Positions 19,226 to 31,619 of a stretch of 64,000 nucleotides of DNA are shown here, piece by piece. Location of the stretch: assembly GCF_001661265.1 (NCBI RefSeq), contig NW_017566992.1:124001-188000 (forward strand), written 5' to 3'. The position numbers and the translations under genes were made by a program. This DNA is from Saitoella complicata NRRL Y-17804 (taxonomy: Eukaryota > Ascomycota > Saitoellomycetes > Saitoellales > Saitoellaceae). How positions within the stretch are numbered: the stretch's first letter is position 1; every line of letters starts with the position of its first letter. The notes under the pieces were generated by a model. It did no database searches. It saw nothing but the letters and a program-made list of their open reading frames with translations, and had not been told where the DNA came from.

Positions 19226-19445
19226 GCTGGTTCAATCCCGAGGGGGGGTGGGGGTGTCGAGAGGCCGATGGATCCAGTTTACAGTTCAGGTAAATAAAGG
19301 TTAACGTTGCCACACCAAAGCACGCCACACTGAAATTCTGGATACAGACTTCTAAATTTAGACACTCTTCACCCATCAAAACGCCTGTTATTTCGCCTTC
19401 AACGACCTCCAAAGCAGTCAACTCGTCGAGGAACTTAAAGGCAAA

Positions 19446-20630
19446 ATGAAGCTCAATACCCACGCTATGCGTTACCTCACGAACGAGGACTTCCGCGTCC
19501 TCACCGCCGTCGAAATGGGATCGAAGAACCACGAGGTCGTGCCTACACCTTTGATTACACAGATTGCGGGTCTGAGAGGTGGAGCAGGTGTCGCTAGGAT
19601 GATTTCTACACTCGCGAAAACGAACTTGATCGCCAAAGTCCCCAACGCGAAATACGATGGATACAGACTGACATATGGTGGCTACGATTATTTGGCCATG
19701 AAGGCATTCTCGAAGAAGGGAGCGATTTACAGTACCGGAAACCAAATCGGTGTCGGGAAGGAGTCAGATGTTTACGTCGTCGCCTCAGAGACAGGCGAAC
19801 AACGAATTCTCAAACTCCATCGCCTGGGCCGAATTTCCTTCCGCACAATCAAGCAAAATCGCGACTACATGCAGAATCGAAAGAGTGCGTCATGGATGTA
19901 CATGTCCCGTCTATCTGCGGAGAAGGAGTATACCTTCATGAAGATCCTATACGAAAACAACTTCCCGGTACCGAAACCGATTGAGCAGAATAGGCATTGT
20001 ATCGTGATGGAGTTGATTGATGCTTTCCCTCTAAGGGGTATCGAGGTCGTTGAGGATCCAGAGAAGTTGTATTCGGATCTCATGGCGCTCATCGTGAGAC
20101 TCGGCCGCGCGGGCCTAATCCACGGCGACTACAACGAGTTCAACATCCTCGTCTACCCCTCCGGCCAACCCATTCTCATTGATTTCCCACAAATGCTCTC
20201 AATCGACCACCAGAATGCGGAGGAGTACTTCGATCGCGACGTCGATTGTATCATTACGTTTTTTGAGCGCAAGTTTGGATATGTGGGTGGTGAGAGACCG
20301 GATTTTGAGAAGGATGTTAGGGAGAAGAGGAGTGGGGATTTGGATGTACAGGTTGCGGCGAGTGGGTTTACGAAGAAGAAGTGGAGAGAGCTGGACGCTT
20401 ACCGCGCGGAGTTCTTGAGTGACAGCGACAGCGAAGATGACTCGGAGGAAGACTCGGAGGAGGAATCGGATGAGGAGGAATCCGGATCCGAGCAAGAGGA
20501 GGAAGGATCAGCACAAGAGTCCGAGGAGGAGGAGGACGAAAACAAAGAAAAGAGCGCGGAGCAGGATTCAGATTTCGAGGACGACCTCAGCGCATCCGAG
20601 CTCGACTTCAAGAAGGCAACACTATCATAA
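19446..20630 (+). CDS. RIO2: atypical protein kinase Rio2 (40S ribosome maturation)
   Basis: One exon, 394 residues. Rio2 acts as an ATPase in cytoplasmic pre-40S maturation. The N-terminal winged helix (MKLNTHAMRYLTNEDFRVL) is followed by the P-loop IGVGKESDVYVV, the lysine of RILKLHRLGR, the catalytic loop IHGDYNEFNIL with Asp and Asn, and the metal-binding Asp in LIDFPQMLS. The C-terminal 90 residues are a Ser/Asp/Glu-rich acidic tail, common in fungal Rio2. The start has the conserved Rio2 beginning, so the ATG at 19446 is secure. Confidence 0.96.
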   Translation: MKLNTHAMRYLTNEDFRVLTAVEMGSKNHEVVPTPLITQIAGLRGGAGVARMISTLAKTNLIAKVPNAKYDGYRLTYGGYDYLAMKAFSKKGAIYSTGNQIGVGKESDVYVVASETGEQRILKLHRLGRISFRTIKQNRDYMQNRKSASWMYMSRLSAEKEYTFMKILYENNFPVPKPIEQNRHCIVMELIDAFPLRGIEVVEDPEKLYSDLMALIVRLGRAGLIHGDYNEFNILVYPSGQPILIDFPQMLSIDHQNAEEYFDRDVDCIITFFERKFGYVGGERPDFEKDVREKRSGDLDVQVAASGFTKKKWRELDAYRAEFLSDSDSEDDSEEDSEEESDEEESGSEQEEEGSAQESEEEEDENKEKSAEQDSDFEDDLSASELDFKKATLS

Positions 20631-21000
20631 CCTTCCCCTACATAACCAAAGCAAATTACAAGATCAAGATCATTCATTGCCTTACTGTTTCGGAGAGTCT
20701 TCCGCATCCAGTCACTGTGATAAAGTTTGGGACTTTGACTGTGAAAACGTTCACTTCCCACGGCATTAATGAACAGAAGACAATTGACCACAGTGATAGA
20801 CGGCCGTGCCACACACAGAATCGATGATAGCAAACAACATGTTTTCCCACTAAAGCATATAGCAAAAGTCACCCACAAACTACAATCGTACACATATAAG
20901 GGCCAACCGCAAAGGAATCGAACAAATAACAACCCAACTTGCAGAAGTAAAAGCCACGAACAAACACAAACACAAATACACAATCTTTCAATGACCTCAC
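20631..21000. other. convergent intergenic region RIO2 / RRM gene
   Basis: About 370 bp between the two stop codons. I see no gene. It should hold the two 3' untranslated regions. Confidence 0.5.
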
Positions 21001-23252
21001 TCACAAATATTTCTCAATCAACCTTCCCACTTCATCGACTTCAACGTCATCCTTCGTCTCCGCCGGTTCTACGAGGGAAGTCTCAAAACCGGAGTCATTG
21101 GGTTCCTGGATGTAGGCGTGCGAAGCGTGATACGGAGGATGGATGGGCGAAAAGACGGGTGGGTACATCCCGTTGGGTAAGAGGGGGGAGTCAGGGTTTT
21201 CTTGACCAGCCGCGCCGAGGGTAGGGACTGAAATGCCGAATGTAGCCAATGTACCCGGATCGAGACCTAGCTCCTGGAGGTCGCTGAGGCTAGCCCTGCC
21301 GGTCAACCTAACATATCAAAGTTAGCATCGTGTCTCCACGATTGAACGCAAGTTACCGTACACGTTGAACTCGCGAGCCCTCCAGATGCGACGTCTAGCA
21401 GTAGTTGCCTTCAACCTCTTCTGAGAAGCAGAGTCTAAAGTAAAACGTCAGTAGACTTCTTCAACGATGGAGAGCAATATCACATACCTGCGTAGCGGAC
21501 TTGAAGAGGAAGATCAGACCCAGGGATCTGAGCTCCATTGAACTTCTCAATGATCATCTCAGCAGACTCCTTGTCGGCCATACGCGCAAATCCAACTCCA
21601 CGAGACTGGTTGTCGGTGTCACGAAGGATTCTGTTCGAGATAACCTGGTAAGGTGCGAACAATTCCTCGAGATCACGCTCGTGCATATCAGCGGGGAGGT
21701 TGGAAAGGTACAAGTTGGTGCTGCCGGGATCCGATAGGTTCTTGAGACGCGTACTGAAGCTTTCCTTGGCAAATGAGACCTGGTAGCCGACTTGCATCAT
21801 CCCAGCGATGCAGTTGATGGCTTCGTCTTCCGTGTCGAACATGGCAAACCCGAAACCCTTGCACATCCCGTTTTGGTTTTGGTCGAGGATGGCTTTGGAG
21901 GAGATGACGCGACCGAACTTTCCGACAATGGTATGGAGCATGTCATCAGTAATGTCCGGGGGAAGACCACGGACATACACGTTAGTGCCACCGCTGGGGT
22001 TGTACAACGCGGCCTCCAATGCAGTTTGAGCACTCGCCGGAGTGCCGTTCGGGTTGGTCGCAAAGAAGGAAACCACCGGAGGCGGAATCGGCGGCGGGGA
22101 AGCCAACGCCGCAGCGATTCGGGCGTGCTGAGCCGGAGTGGGCATCTTGACAGCGTGCTGCTCGTGGCTGGAGGCATCGCTGGGCGACACAGGAACCTGA
22201 GGCATCATACCCGGAGTTGCATGCATGAAGCGAACCCCACCGTTGGAGGAGGCAACATACGCGGCAGCAGCAGCTTGAATAGCAGCTTGCTGTTGAGGAC
22301 TGAGCGGGAACTGCGGGCTTCCGGGGGTAGGCGGCTGCATCATGGCAGCGCCAGGGGGAGTCCATAAAGTACGGCCTCCCACGTTCATCCCCGGACCCTG
22401 AACCTGAGGTGCAATGAGCACACTGGCAGGAACATTGGGCGGACGACGCTGTTGAATACCAGCAGGAGGCCCGGGCATAAGAGGCGAAGGAGGTCCACCA
22501 TTCATACGCCCTCCAGGAGGTACATTAGGGTTGCTAACGAGATACCACGGCAAACTGTCCTTCCTGACAGGCGGTATTCCGAATCCTCCAATGGGACTTT
22601 GATTGAATGCGTTCACGGCACCACCACGACCACCAGGTCCAGACTTCCATCCGGGGCCACGAGGACCAAGAGTAGGCGACGGACCCGGAGGACCCATGAA
22701 TTGCTGAGGAGGCATCATGGGCGGAGTCGGGAACATAGGCGTGCCAGGTCCGGACGGAGCGAATGTATAGACCGGAGGCGAGAACGGAGTAGGGAAAGAC
22801 GGAGAAGCTCCAGGAGAGGGGTAGTAGGCTCCACCGTGCGGACCAGGACCAGGATCGTTGGTGTTGATGAACGCCAACGGAGGAGGTTGGTGGACCCCTG
22901 GGTGAGAGGTAGAGAACCCAGCACGCGGGTGACGAGGAGAAGCAGCAGCAGGGGAGGAGCCATACTCAGTCGCCTCGGGCGTAGCCTCCTGAGCCATACT
23001 CGCATCCGTTGGGACAGAAGTCGACTTGAACGACGGAGTTGAAGGGGTGATTGGGATAGCGTTTGTGGAAGCTGGGCGTTGGGGAGTGTTGAGGGAGTCA
23101 CCCAAGCTGCCCGTGGAAGAAGACGAGGACCCGTCCTTTGCCTTGACTGAACTGAGGGAGGAAACGCTATTGCTTGAGCGATGTGTGTTGGTATGAACCG
23201 GGGCCGGAGAGGCGACGGTATCGGAGGTTGGCGGCGTAATTACGTCCGTCAT
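21001..23252 (-). CDS. two-RRM RNA-binding protein, RBMS/MSSP-like
   Basis: Three coding exons, 23252-21488, 21434-21362 and 21307-21001, give 714 residues. The first about 390 residues are a Ser/Thr-rich then Pro/Gly/Met-rich disordered region. Two RRMs follow. RRM1 starts TNVYVRGLPPDITDDML and has RNP1-like CKGFGFAMF. RRM2 starts TNLYLSNLPADMHERDLEEL and has RNP1 SRGVGFARM. This pairing and the linker match the RBMS/MSSP family of single-strand RNA/DNA-binding proteins. The exon junctions give VRYADSASQKRLK and then REFNVLTGRASL; both introns (53 and 54 nt) have CTGAC or CTAAC branch sites. The RNA targets are unknown. Confidence 0.85.
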
Positions 23253-24476
23253 ATTGATATCGAGTGGTATAGATGGTAAACCTATTATATGCTAACGTTA
23301 GCAAGCAATCAGGGGGTGTATGCTGACCCAACCTTACCGTATGTATTGTACAGGAGATGAATGCTAGACCAGAGATATCGAACTCAATGCTGCCGAAGAA
23401 GATAAACCGAACTGTTAAAGCACCGAAACACCAATCGAGGAGGTCGAGAGGATGCACGACGCTGGAAACGATACAAGAAGTTCCCTTTGCAAGCGAAAGC
23501 AAGGAAGAATTGGGCGACAAGACTGGGAGTCAAGGCGTACCACCAGGAGGTTGGAAGGTAGACGATAACTTCTCAAACCTGTTGACGGGTATTTGGGAGT
23601 TTGGGTAAAATAGGTGGAGAGCAGAAGTAGAGACCGGCGGAGTGCTGGGTTATATGCGGTTGACCAACGCGGTGGGTTGAGAGGAGGCCTGAGCTCTGAT
23701 TAGAGTTGTTGCAGGGGGTTGATGCTTCAGTGTGCTACGTGAGCGGACCAAAGAGTTCAGAGCAGGGCAGCGAATAAATTGATCAACCGAATAGCATGTG
23801 AAAACCTATCTCCTTTTTGTTTGCAGGCCTTCGATATCGTATACTGACGAAAGCCGGTCAATTGGGTCTGAGCGACATGGATGATGGGCTTGGAAGCCGA
23901 GGCCTAAGAGGCAGCTCCTCCGGTTACGAGCCGCACTTATAATGACCATGCTGCGAGACCTTGCCAACCGCAAACACCATCGGGAGCAGCTACTGCCAGG
24001 AGCGTTTCGGACGACCAGCGCTCCCGTAGGACCCTCGCGGTCCCCTCCCCTCCCCTCCTCCCTGCCCAGCTGCCCGGGGGAAGCAACCAACCCAGCCAGG
24101 GTCGAAACAAAGCTGGAATCCTTCAGGTCTCAGTAACCGCAATCGTCAATCAGGACTCTTTCACGTGGTCCAACAGGCCACGTCGACCAACCGCGGGTGT
24201 GCCCCGAGCCTCCTACCCTATGTACGAATCGACCGGCCACCGACGCATACGAGACATGTGGCCCGCCCGCTTAGCAAGCTCACACGGCAAAGGGGCCATA
24301 TACATAATCCGTTATTTTTGTTGAATTTGCTAGATAAACAATCAATCTCTGTATTGTTGACTACCTGTCAAACATCAATCGCTGTTGTGGTGTTCAACGT
24401 TACAGGGCCCAGATCCGCCAACCCCACATACCGGCAGTTACGTTCGTTGGCTGTTCCCACTCAGCCGCCGTTGACC
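23253..24476. other. divergent intergenic region RRM gene / Dicer, with probable 5' UTR intron
   Basis: About 1.2 kb between the two start codons. On the minus strand, 23337-23282 (56 nt) has a GTAAGG donor, a GCTAAC branch site and a TAG acceptor just upstream of the RRM gene, so it is a likely 5' UTR intron. A pyrimidine-rich tract lies near 24040-24065. No protein gene is supported. Confidence 0.55.
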
Positions 24477-27400
24477 ATGGCTCCTGATGCAGAGACGGAC
24501 GCGGCAAAGGTCGTTACGGGAGCGCGATTGAAGAACCAGAGCCGGGTAGGGCACTCCGTTATGTCTGTGTTACGCTTGCTGACCTCTTCGTAGTCCATTG
24601 CAACCGAATCGCCATGGCACTCCATAGCAGAGCAAATCCGAAAGCGCCGTCAGAACGAGTTACGTCGAGACAATTTTGCAGTTTCTGTAGACCTTCCAAA
24701 CCCTCTCAGCCCCCTGAACGGCACGGAAAATGGCAGTACGGCGAATGATTTCTTGGTGGACCCCGAAGCTTCCAATGTCCAGGTGGACATGACCATTGAT
24801 GACTACTTTGCCAAGGGTTTCGAAGCTCTAACGTCTGAGTTGTTAGCCCGTTCGTCCAAGTCAACAGAAGGAACCATACCGTCGCCCGTTGTTGAAGAAG
24901 ACAACGATAAGTTTAAGGTCATCACCGATCCGAGGCCTTATCAAATGGAGCTGTTCGAGAGAGCTAAGGAGGGGAATATCATTGCTGTACTGGACACAGG
25001 AAGTGGGAAGACAATGATTGCATGTCTCCTTCTCAAGCACATTCTCACCGTGGAACGGGAACGCCGTACTGCAAACCCCGAAACACCCAAGCGTCTTGCT
25101 TTCTTTCTCGTCGACTCTGTCCCGCTTGTCTTTCAGCAGCATGCGGTCCTACAAGCCAACACACCTTTCGATATTGCTAAGTTTGTCGGCGAGATGGGTA
25201 CGGATTTGTGGTCAGAGTCACAGTGGCGCAAGATATTCTCTGAGGTTGATGCCGTTGTGTTGACGGCTGAAATCCTTCACAATTGCCTCGTGCATGGTTT
25301 CATTCACATGCGCGAAGTCTCGCTCCTCGTCTTCGACGAATGTCACCGAGCGAAGAAGCAGCACGTCTTCGCCCGTATCATGCGGACCTTTTATCACGAT
25401 ACAGCGACAACGCCTGTCGAGGAACGGCCTAAAGTGATGGGAATGACGGCGAGTCCAATCGAGGGAACAACCAAGGCGAATTTTAGCAAAGTTGCGGAAG
25501 AGCTGGAAGAGACTCTCGATGCACAGATTGTGACAGCGATGAACTTGAGCTCTGTCGCGAGTTTGGCACAGGTGGCCAACAGACCTAAGGAAGTCAAGGT
25601 TCTTTACAAAGGCTTGGGAGGCATCGCACGACAGCCCCAATTATTTGTCGTCGATCGAACCGTATTGACGCCGCTCTATAGGGCGCTTTACAAGGTCGCC
25701 AGTACGGTCGGCATCCTCAAGAGAGCGTTCGATTCATCCGCAATCATGTATCACATCCTCGGCCCTTGGTGTGCGGACAGACTCTGGGCATACATTCTCT
25801 CCGAACTCGAATTCAAGCTCGATAATATGTCAAAGTTCGACCGGTTCGTCGATCCGGAAGGCTACCAGAGGGAAAGGATTGCGATTTCGCATGCAAACGA
25901 CATGATCAACAACTGGTCTTTTACGAAGCCTGTGATTACCGGCAATCGGGAAGTTGATGAGATGATGTTTTCAAACAAGATATTGGTGCTGTTGGATATC
26001 CTCGGGGGGCTGTATGAGGATAATCCAGAGGGGCACTGCATCGTGTTCGTTGAGCGCCGGAGCACAGCGCATTCTCTCTTCTTGCTCCTCAAAGAGCTCG
26101 ATGACCCTCGATTGGCACCAATCCGCCCAGAGTTCATCGTAGGTCACGGAAGCACGGGCGAAGGCGACGTCGCAATGAAATACAAGAAGCAAAATCATGT
26201 CATTCGTCAGTTCAGGAAAAGCCGGGTAAATCTCCTCATCGCGACTAGTGTCGCTGAAGAAGGCCTTGACCTCCCAGCATGCGACTCCATCGTCCGCTTT
26301 GATCCATGCGGGACAATGATCCGTTATATTCAGTCGCGTGGCCGTGCAAGGCGGGGAGAGTCAATCTATGTGGATATGGTTGACTCGGTACTTGGAGCGG
26401 CTGGTATTCCGGATTTCAGGGGCGCTGAGCAGGTCATGAGGAGTTTCTGTTCGAGTTTGCCGGAGGATAGGCTATTGGGACGGGATGTTGACGACGATGA
26501 CGAGGATGACATGGCGTTGAGTGAGATCTACCATGTCGAACCGAGTACTGGGGCCAAGCTGTCACCGCACGGTGCAGTGAGCGTGGTGTATCATTACTGC
26601 TCCAGGTTGCCAGGAGACGCCTTCACCACCAATGCTCCGATCTTCCAGATTACTGGTGAACGTCAGGCGTACCGGTGCTCTATTAAGTTCCCCGTCAATT
26701 CTGCTGTGCATGACATTGTGGGAGAAGTTCAGCCAAACAAACCACGCGCCAAGCAAATGGCTGCCTTCGCTGCTTGTATCGAGCTGAGGAAGCGTGGTGG
26801 GCTTGATGAGCGCCTTGTGCCGATTCGAGAGAACCTCGAGAAGATTGTGGATGTGGATGACGAGGGCATGCAAGTTGGCACAGCCAAGGCATTGAGATCC
26901 TATACAATGAAAACACCTGACTTTTGGAAGGTTCGCGAAGGCGAACCTTTGCCAGGACAGGTGTACGCAACTCTCATCAAAATTGTAAAGCCCAGTAATG
27001 AAGGTAATGAAGGGGTGCCAAGTCAAGGACATCGGCCGATATGTCTGCTGACGAGACGGCCTTTCGACATTGACCTCGGCTCTATTCAGCTCTTCAGCAC
27101 CGTGGAGGCGAAGGTGTATGCAAACGCTGAATGTACAATCCTACCTGATCCCATCAGCCTGTCGAGAACACAGCTAGACATACTGACTGGCTACGCCTTG
27201 CGTGTGACGTCGATGATTGCTAACCGCTCATTTACCTGCGATCCGGACAGAATGCCCTACTGGGTAACGTTCCCCACTACCCACGAAGACGGGAAGGTCG
27301 CAGACTTGATACCGTGGGGAGAGATCCAAGCAGCTGTGTTGCGGAAACACACACCCTGCCCCGCTGATTTGTCCGACCTTCAAGACAAAGTACTTTTGGA

Positions 27401-29195
27401 AATTGGAGATGACAGAACGCGATATCGACTTACCTCTGTGCGGACTGACCTTAATCCCTTGTCGCAACCACCCGCCGGTTCAAGGGAAGCGAAGTTCGAA
27501 AGCTTTCTGGAATACACCGAGCGTAAATGGAGGAATCATGAAGTCAAGGTGAAGGACTTTGAGCAGAGTATGCTTGAGGTTAAAATCATTCCTCGTGTGC
27601 TCAATTACCTGCACAGACCAACAGCTAAGGATATGCCGCGCACAGAATTGCGCTCCAGAACTCCCGCCCACTTGATGCCTGAGCGTGTCCTTGTGAGCAC
27701 TATCCCAGCACCAGTACTCATCACAGCTGTATGTGTGCCATCCATCATGACCCGCATTGATGGGTACCTGATTGCGAGCGAAGTCAATCACATGTTGGGC
27801 ACAGATGTCTCCCCGTACGACACGTTAGCCGCCTTGACTCCACCTGCAGGCAACATGGAGTTCGACCTTGAACGTATGGAGCTACTCGGCGATTCCTTCC
27901 TCAAGCTTATCACCTCCCTATACCTCTATGTCACTGAACCGGACAACCACGAAGGTCAGCTGCACGTAAAGCGCATGAGACAGATTTGCAATGCCAATCT
28001 TTATCGCCTTGCCAGGGACAAAGGACTGTACAGTTACATTCGTCCCAAGGCCTTTGCGCGAGCCAACTGGCGACCGGCGGGCTTTGTGGCAAAAGAGGAT
28101 AAGGAGGATACAGTTGCCAACATCTATGGCTATGTAATGGGAGATAAAGGCCTCGCTGATGTGGTCGAAGCTCTCATTGGAACCGCACTCTATCACGGTG
28201 GGTTGGACCAAGGTGTGAAGGCCGCCCTTGCGCTCGGTATCAAGATGCCAGGAATCGAGGGACAATGGAGTGACTTCAGCCGGCTATACGACTACGTCAC
28301 GTCTCCGCGACTGGATATCGGTTTCTCATCCCAGGACGTGCGTGGGCTGGCGAAGATCATTGGCTATGAGTTTAAGCAACCGTTGCTCTTGACTGAAGCT
28401 CTTACGCACGCCAGTATCAACACGACGAACATCCCGTGTTACCAACGACTCGAGTTCCTTGGTGATGCACTTCTCGAGACTACAGTCCTTCTATACTTTC
28501 TCAAACGCTATCCCAATCATTCTGAAGGCCGCTTGACAGAGCTGAAAAGCGCGATGGTATCGAACAAAATCCTCGCCGCACTTTGTGTTCGGTTGGGGTT
28601 GCATTCTTACATCAATCACTTCTCAGCTGCTTTGCCCAATGCAGTAAAGGAATACGTGACGGATTTGGAGTACCATCGTCTCGATCACGCCGAGAAGGAG
28701 TACTGGTTGGATCTGGACGCACCGAAGTTCTTGTCGGATATCGTTGAGTCGACGCTCGGAGCAATTTTTCTGGATTCCGGCTTTGACTTGCGTCATGTTG
28801 ACGAGTTCTTCGTCTCAAGGTTGTTGCCACTGTTCACTACCGATATAAAGCCAACTGTGAGACAACACCCAATGGCTTGTCTTACACAAGGAATGCAGGC
28901 ATGGGGTTGCTTGAACTTTGAAATCCAAAGCCTTAAAACCATTGCTGAGGATGGTGACCAACACGGAGCATCACTGAAGAAAGCCATGTTCGTCATCCAC
29001 GGGCACGTCTTTGCGACCGGCGAAGGACCCTCTCTTCGTCAAGCGAGGTTGGATATGGCACACAAGGCTCTCTGTGAAGCTCGGGCCATGAACAGTTCTG
29101 AACCAGATATTTTCCCACGCGTGTATTGTGATTGTCCTCCAAGGATGCGTACTATTGCCTCATTCGAGAAAGATGATGGCTGGATCGATCTTTAG
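24477..29195 (+). CDS. Dicer-like ribonuclease III
   Basis: Exons 24477-24545 and 24594-29195 give 1,556 residues. Dicer cuts double-stranded RNA into small RNAs. Domains in order: DExH helicase with LDTGSGKTMIA near 157, VFDECHRAKKQH near 271, and motif VI QSRGRARR near 605; the Dicer dimerisation fold near 680-770; and a diverged PAZ region. RNase IIIa has ERMELLGDSFLKL near 1116 and the VVEALIGTALYHGG glutamate. RNase IIIb has QRLEFLGDALLETT near 1308 and DIVESTLGAIFLD. A degenerate dsRNA-binding segment and a Cys pair (YCDCPP) end the protein. Both nuclease centres look intact. The 48-nt first intron has CTGAC before the acceptor, and the downstream frame is continuous. Confidence 0.95.
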
Positions 29196-29457
29196 ATCAT
29201 ATACTTGCTATGCTGCCAAAGTCCGCGAGTCAGAAAGTTTCTCTGACGATCGAACGAGATCACCATTAAGAATACCCCACGCGGTATTCCTGATAGTGGA
29301 GACGAAGTGCGAATGCTCCTGATATTACGATTGTGAAGATGGACCATTTCTTACTCGCGGACTTTGACGGTATCTCTCTTATATATTATACCAGACATAA
29401 GCTATAGCTTGACATCTTCTTGGTTTTGCAGCAATTTCACCTTGCTTTTTGCTACCC

Positions 29458-31467
29458 CTAATCCCTCTCGCTCTTCTTGTACTCAACGAACGCAACCAAG
29501 TTCTCGTATGCTTCATCAGCCCTCATTCGCAGATCACCGTTTCGTCTCCTGTCCACAGCCTTCACCATTGCCTTGACATTATTTCTCACACGCTCCAAAG
29601 CTCTAACGAAGTTCAACTGCACGAATACAGGCTCGTCATAATCGAACTCTGCATCAGAGTACACATCGTAGATCACGTTCAACGCCTCCACGACGACAGG
29701 AGTAGGAGTGTGTGGCAGAGCAACGATCTGGGAAATCAGGAAAGACCCAATCTCCTTGTTCTGCGCAATCTGGTTCTGCTGCTGTGCGATGCATCCAAGG
29801 ACACCTACGGCCTTCACCTTCAAATCCACCGACTCCACCTTGTTGTACATCTGAATGAGGGTCTGTACCTCACCGGCACTCACATCCACCGCACCCTTGA
29901 CACCCTTAGCAATACCCCACGAGAAACCTACGACCGCCTCCAACAATCTCTCATCCGCGCTGAAAGCTGGTACAAGGGTCGTGTAGCAGCCCTTCCAGAG
30001 GTGACCAGCCTGCTCCTGCCACGTACCCCACAACTCCGCCTCACGAGGGATGACCGAATCTGACGTCCATGCAATGTTATTCAACGCATCGATTGCTCTC
30101 AGGTTGACTGTCTTCAAGTGCTCCGTCGGCCAGCCTGGGTGGTCATTTGTCGGTGCTGGGGTTGCCAATCTGACGAGGATAGATGTGACGTTCGTGATGA
30201 GCCATGCAAGGATGGACTGCGATGATTCGCTGATATCGGGCACACGGTCGTCTTCTTGCATCAGCTCTTCGGGGAGTGCGTCGTCTTCGTCTCCGATGTG
30301 CTCGCCGTGTTCATCGTCCATGACCTCGTCATCTTCATCCTCCTCACCATCTTCCTCCTCGTCTTCATCGGCCGGCCCCGAGATGATACCGTCCTCCTCC
30401 GAGACACCCTGCACGGCAGTGGCGATACCAGCGATGATCTCGAGTGCCAAATGAGAAGCAGCGAATTGCGAGTCAAGCTGAGATAATCTGTCCGCCTGCG
30501 GGTTCTCCTTAATATCGATCTCCGCACCCTCAGCTGGCTGCGTTGCGCCAACCACCGTGTATGACTGCGCCAGCGCGGTCAAGTCGATGGAATTGACGAA
30601 GTTGACGAGATGAGGAAGAATATGTTGGTCGGCGTGCGTCAAGTCGTCCCTAAGTGTAAGTGTTGGCTTCTTTGCGATGGTGTCTGCGATATTGTGGAGG
30701 ATACCGCAGATCAAGGCGAATGTGAGTGGCGGGGATTGCTGAGGCTTTTGTGCCAGGGAAACGAGGAGGTCGGCGTATGCGCTATCTCCAATAAGCTGCT
30801 GCACGGCGAACTCGTTGTCATCAGTAAGGGTGTATAGACACTGCGCTGCAGCCAGGCGGAGCGTGGCAGGTGCTTCGTCCTCGAGTTGAAGGATCAACAT
30901 GATAAACGGGACTAGCGGGCTCATCTTGTTGATTGTCTTCAAAATATCCTCCGTAGTCTCACTCAAGCTCCAGATTAATGATACCACATTCTCTGCGTAT
31001 GTCCAGACCAACTTCCTGGTGATCTCATCTTCCACCGTGGTGACAGGCTTTTTGAAGATGATGTCGCTAATCACACTGCTGAGACTGGGAACAGCAGCAC
31101 CGAGGGGTGTAAGGATGTTCTTGGCCCACATTTCACGGCAGACTTCGAATCCTTCTTCCAATGCAATATTCCGGAGGGCACCGCAGGCCTCAACGACTAC
31201 TTCCTGGGAATTGTCGGTCAAACGATCCACCAAGCTCGACACAACACCCTCCTTCAATAGCAACTTCCTGGTCTGCGCATCTGAAGTAACCAATGTAGCG
31301 ATTGCAGCACACGACCATGTCCGCTCTCCAGCATCCGCCGAGGAGAGTTTGTTCACCACAGGCAAAACCTTCGCCTTCGCAACTTGCATCTCCGCATTAT
31401 CCGTTGCCTGACCGGTAGGGTTGACCCTGTTCTTCCTGTTCTTCTGTCTGGGCTTTGACCTGGGCAT
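29458..31467 (-). CDS. SYO1: symportin Syo1/HEATR3-like ARM/HEAT-repeat protein
   Basis: One exon, 669 residues from the ATG at 31467. The basic N-terminus MPRSKPRQKNRKNR followed by VLPVVNKLSSADAGERTWSC and armadillo-type repeats (VVVEACGALRNIALEEG, APATLRLAAAQCLYTL) matches Syo1/HEATR3. These proteins bring Rpl5 and Rpl11 into the nucleus together with Kap104 for 5S RNP assembly. An acidic loop of the family lies at about 365-425. The N-terminal PY-type nuclear signal of yeast Syo1 was not clearly seen. Diverges from MLH1. Confidence 0.82.
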   Translation of the reverse strand: MPRSKPRQKNRKNRVNPTGQATDNAEMQVAKAKVLPVVNKLSSADAGERTWSCAAIATLVTSDAQTRKLLLKEGVVSSLVDRLTDNSQEVVVEACGALRNIALEEGFEVCREMWAKNILTPLGAAVPSLSSVISDIIFKKPVTTVEDEITRKLVWTYAENVVSLIWSLSETTEDILKTINKMSPLVPFIMLILQLEDEAPATLRLAAAQCLYTLTDDNEFAVQQLIGDSAYADLLVSLAQKPQQSPPLTFALICGILHNIADTIAKKPTLTLRDDLTHADQHILPHLVNFVNSIDLTALAQSYTVVGATQPAEGAEIDIKENPQADRLSQLDSQFAASHLALEIIAGIATAVQGVSEEDGIISGPADEDEEEDGEEDEDDEVMDDEHGEHIGDEDDALPEELMQEDDRVPDISESSQSILAWLITNVTSILVRLATPAPTNDHPGWPTEHLKTVNLRAIDALNNIAWTSDSVIPREAELWGTWQEQAGHLWKGCYTTLVPAFSADERLLEAVVGFSWGIAKGVKGAVDVSAGEVQTLIQMYNKVESVDLKVKAVGVLGCIAQQQNQIAQNKEIGSFLISQIVALPHTPTPVVVEALNVIYDVYSDAEFDYDEPVFVQLNFVRALERVRNNVKAMVKAVDRRRNGDLRMRADEAYENLVAFVEYKKSERD

Positions 31468-31619
31468 GATCGATGATATAAGACGATCCTATTGACGTCT
31501 TTTTTCCTAAAGTCCTTTATTTTTGCCTCGGAGCACCGACGCACTGCCACCCGCGCCACCGTGTACCCGGCCGGCGTACGAAGCTACTGTTGGGAGAGGA
31601 GGAGAGAGGAGCACCGAGA
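31468..31619. promoter_or_regulatory. bidirectional promoter region SYO1/MLH1
   Basis: Only 152 bp lie between the divergent start codons; both transcription units must start within or near it. No TATA-like element stood out. Confidence 0.6.
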
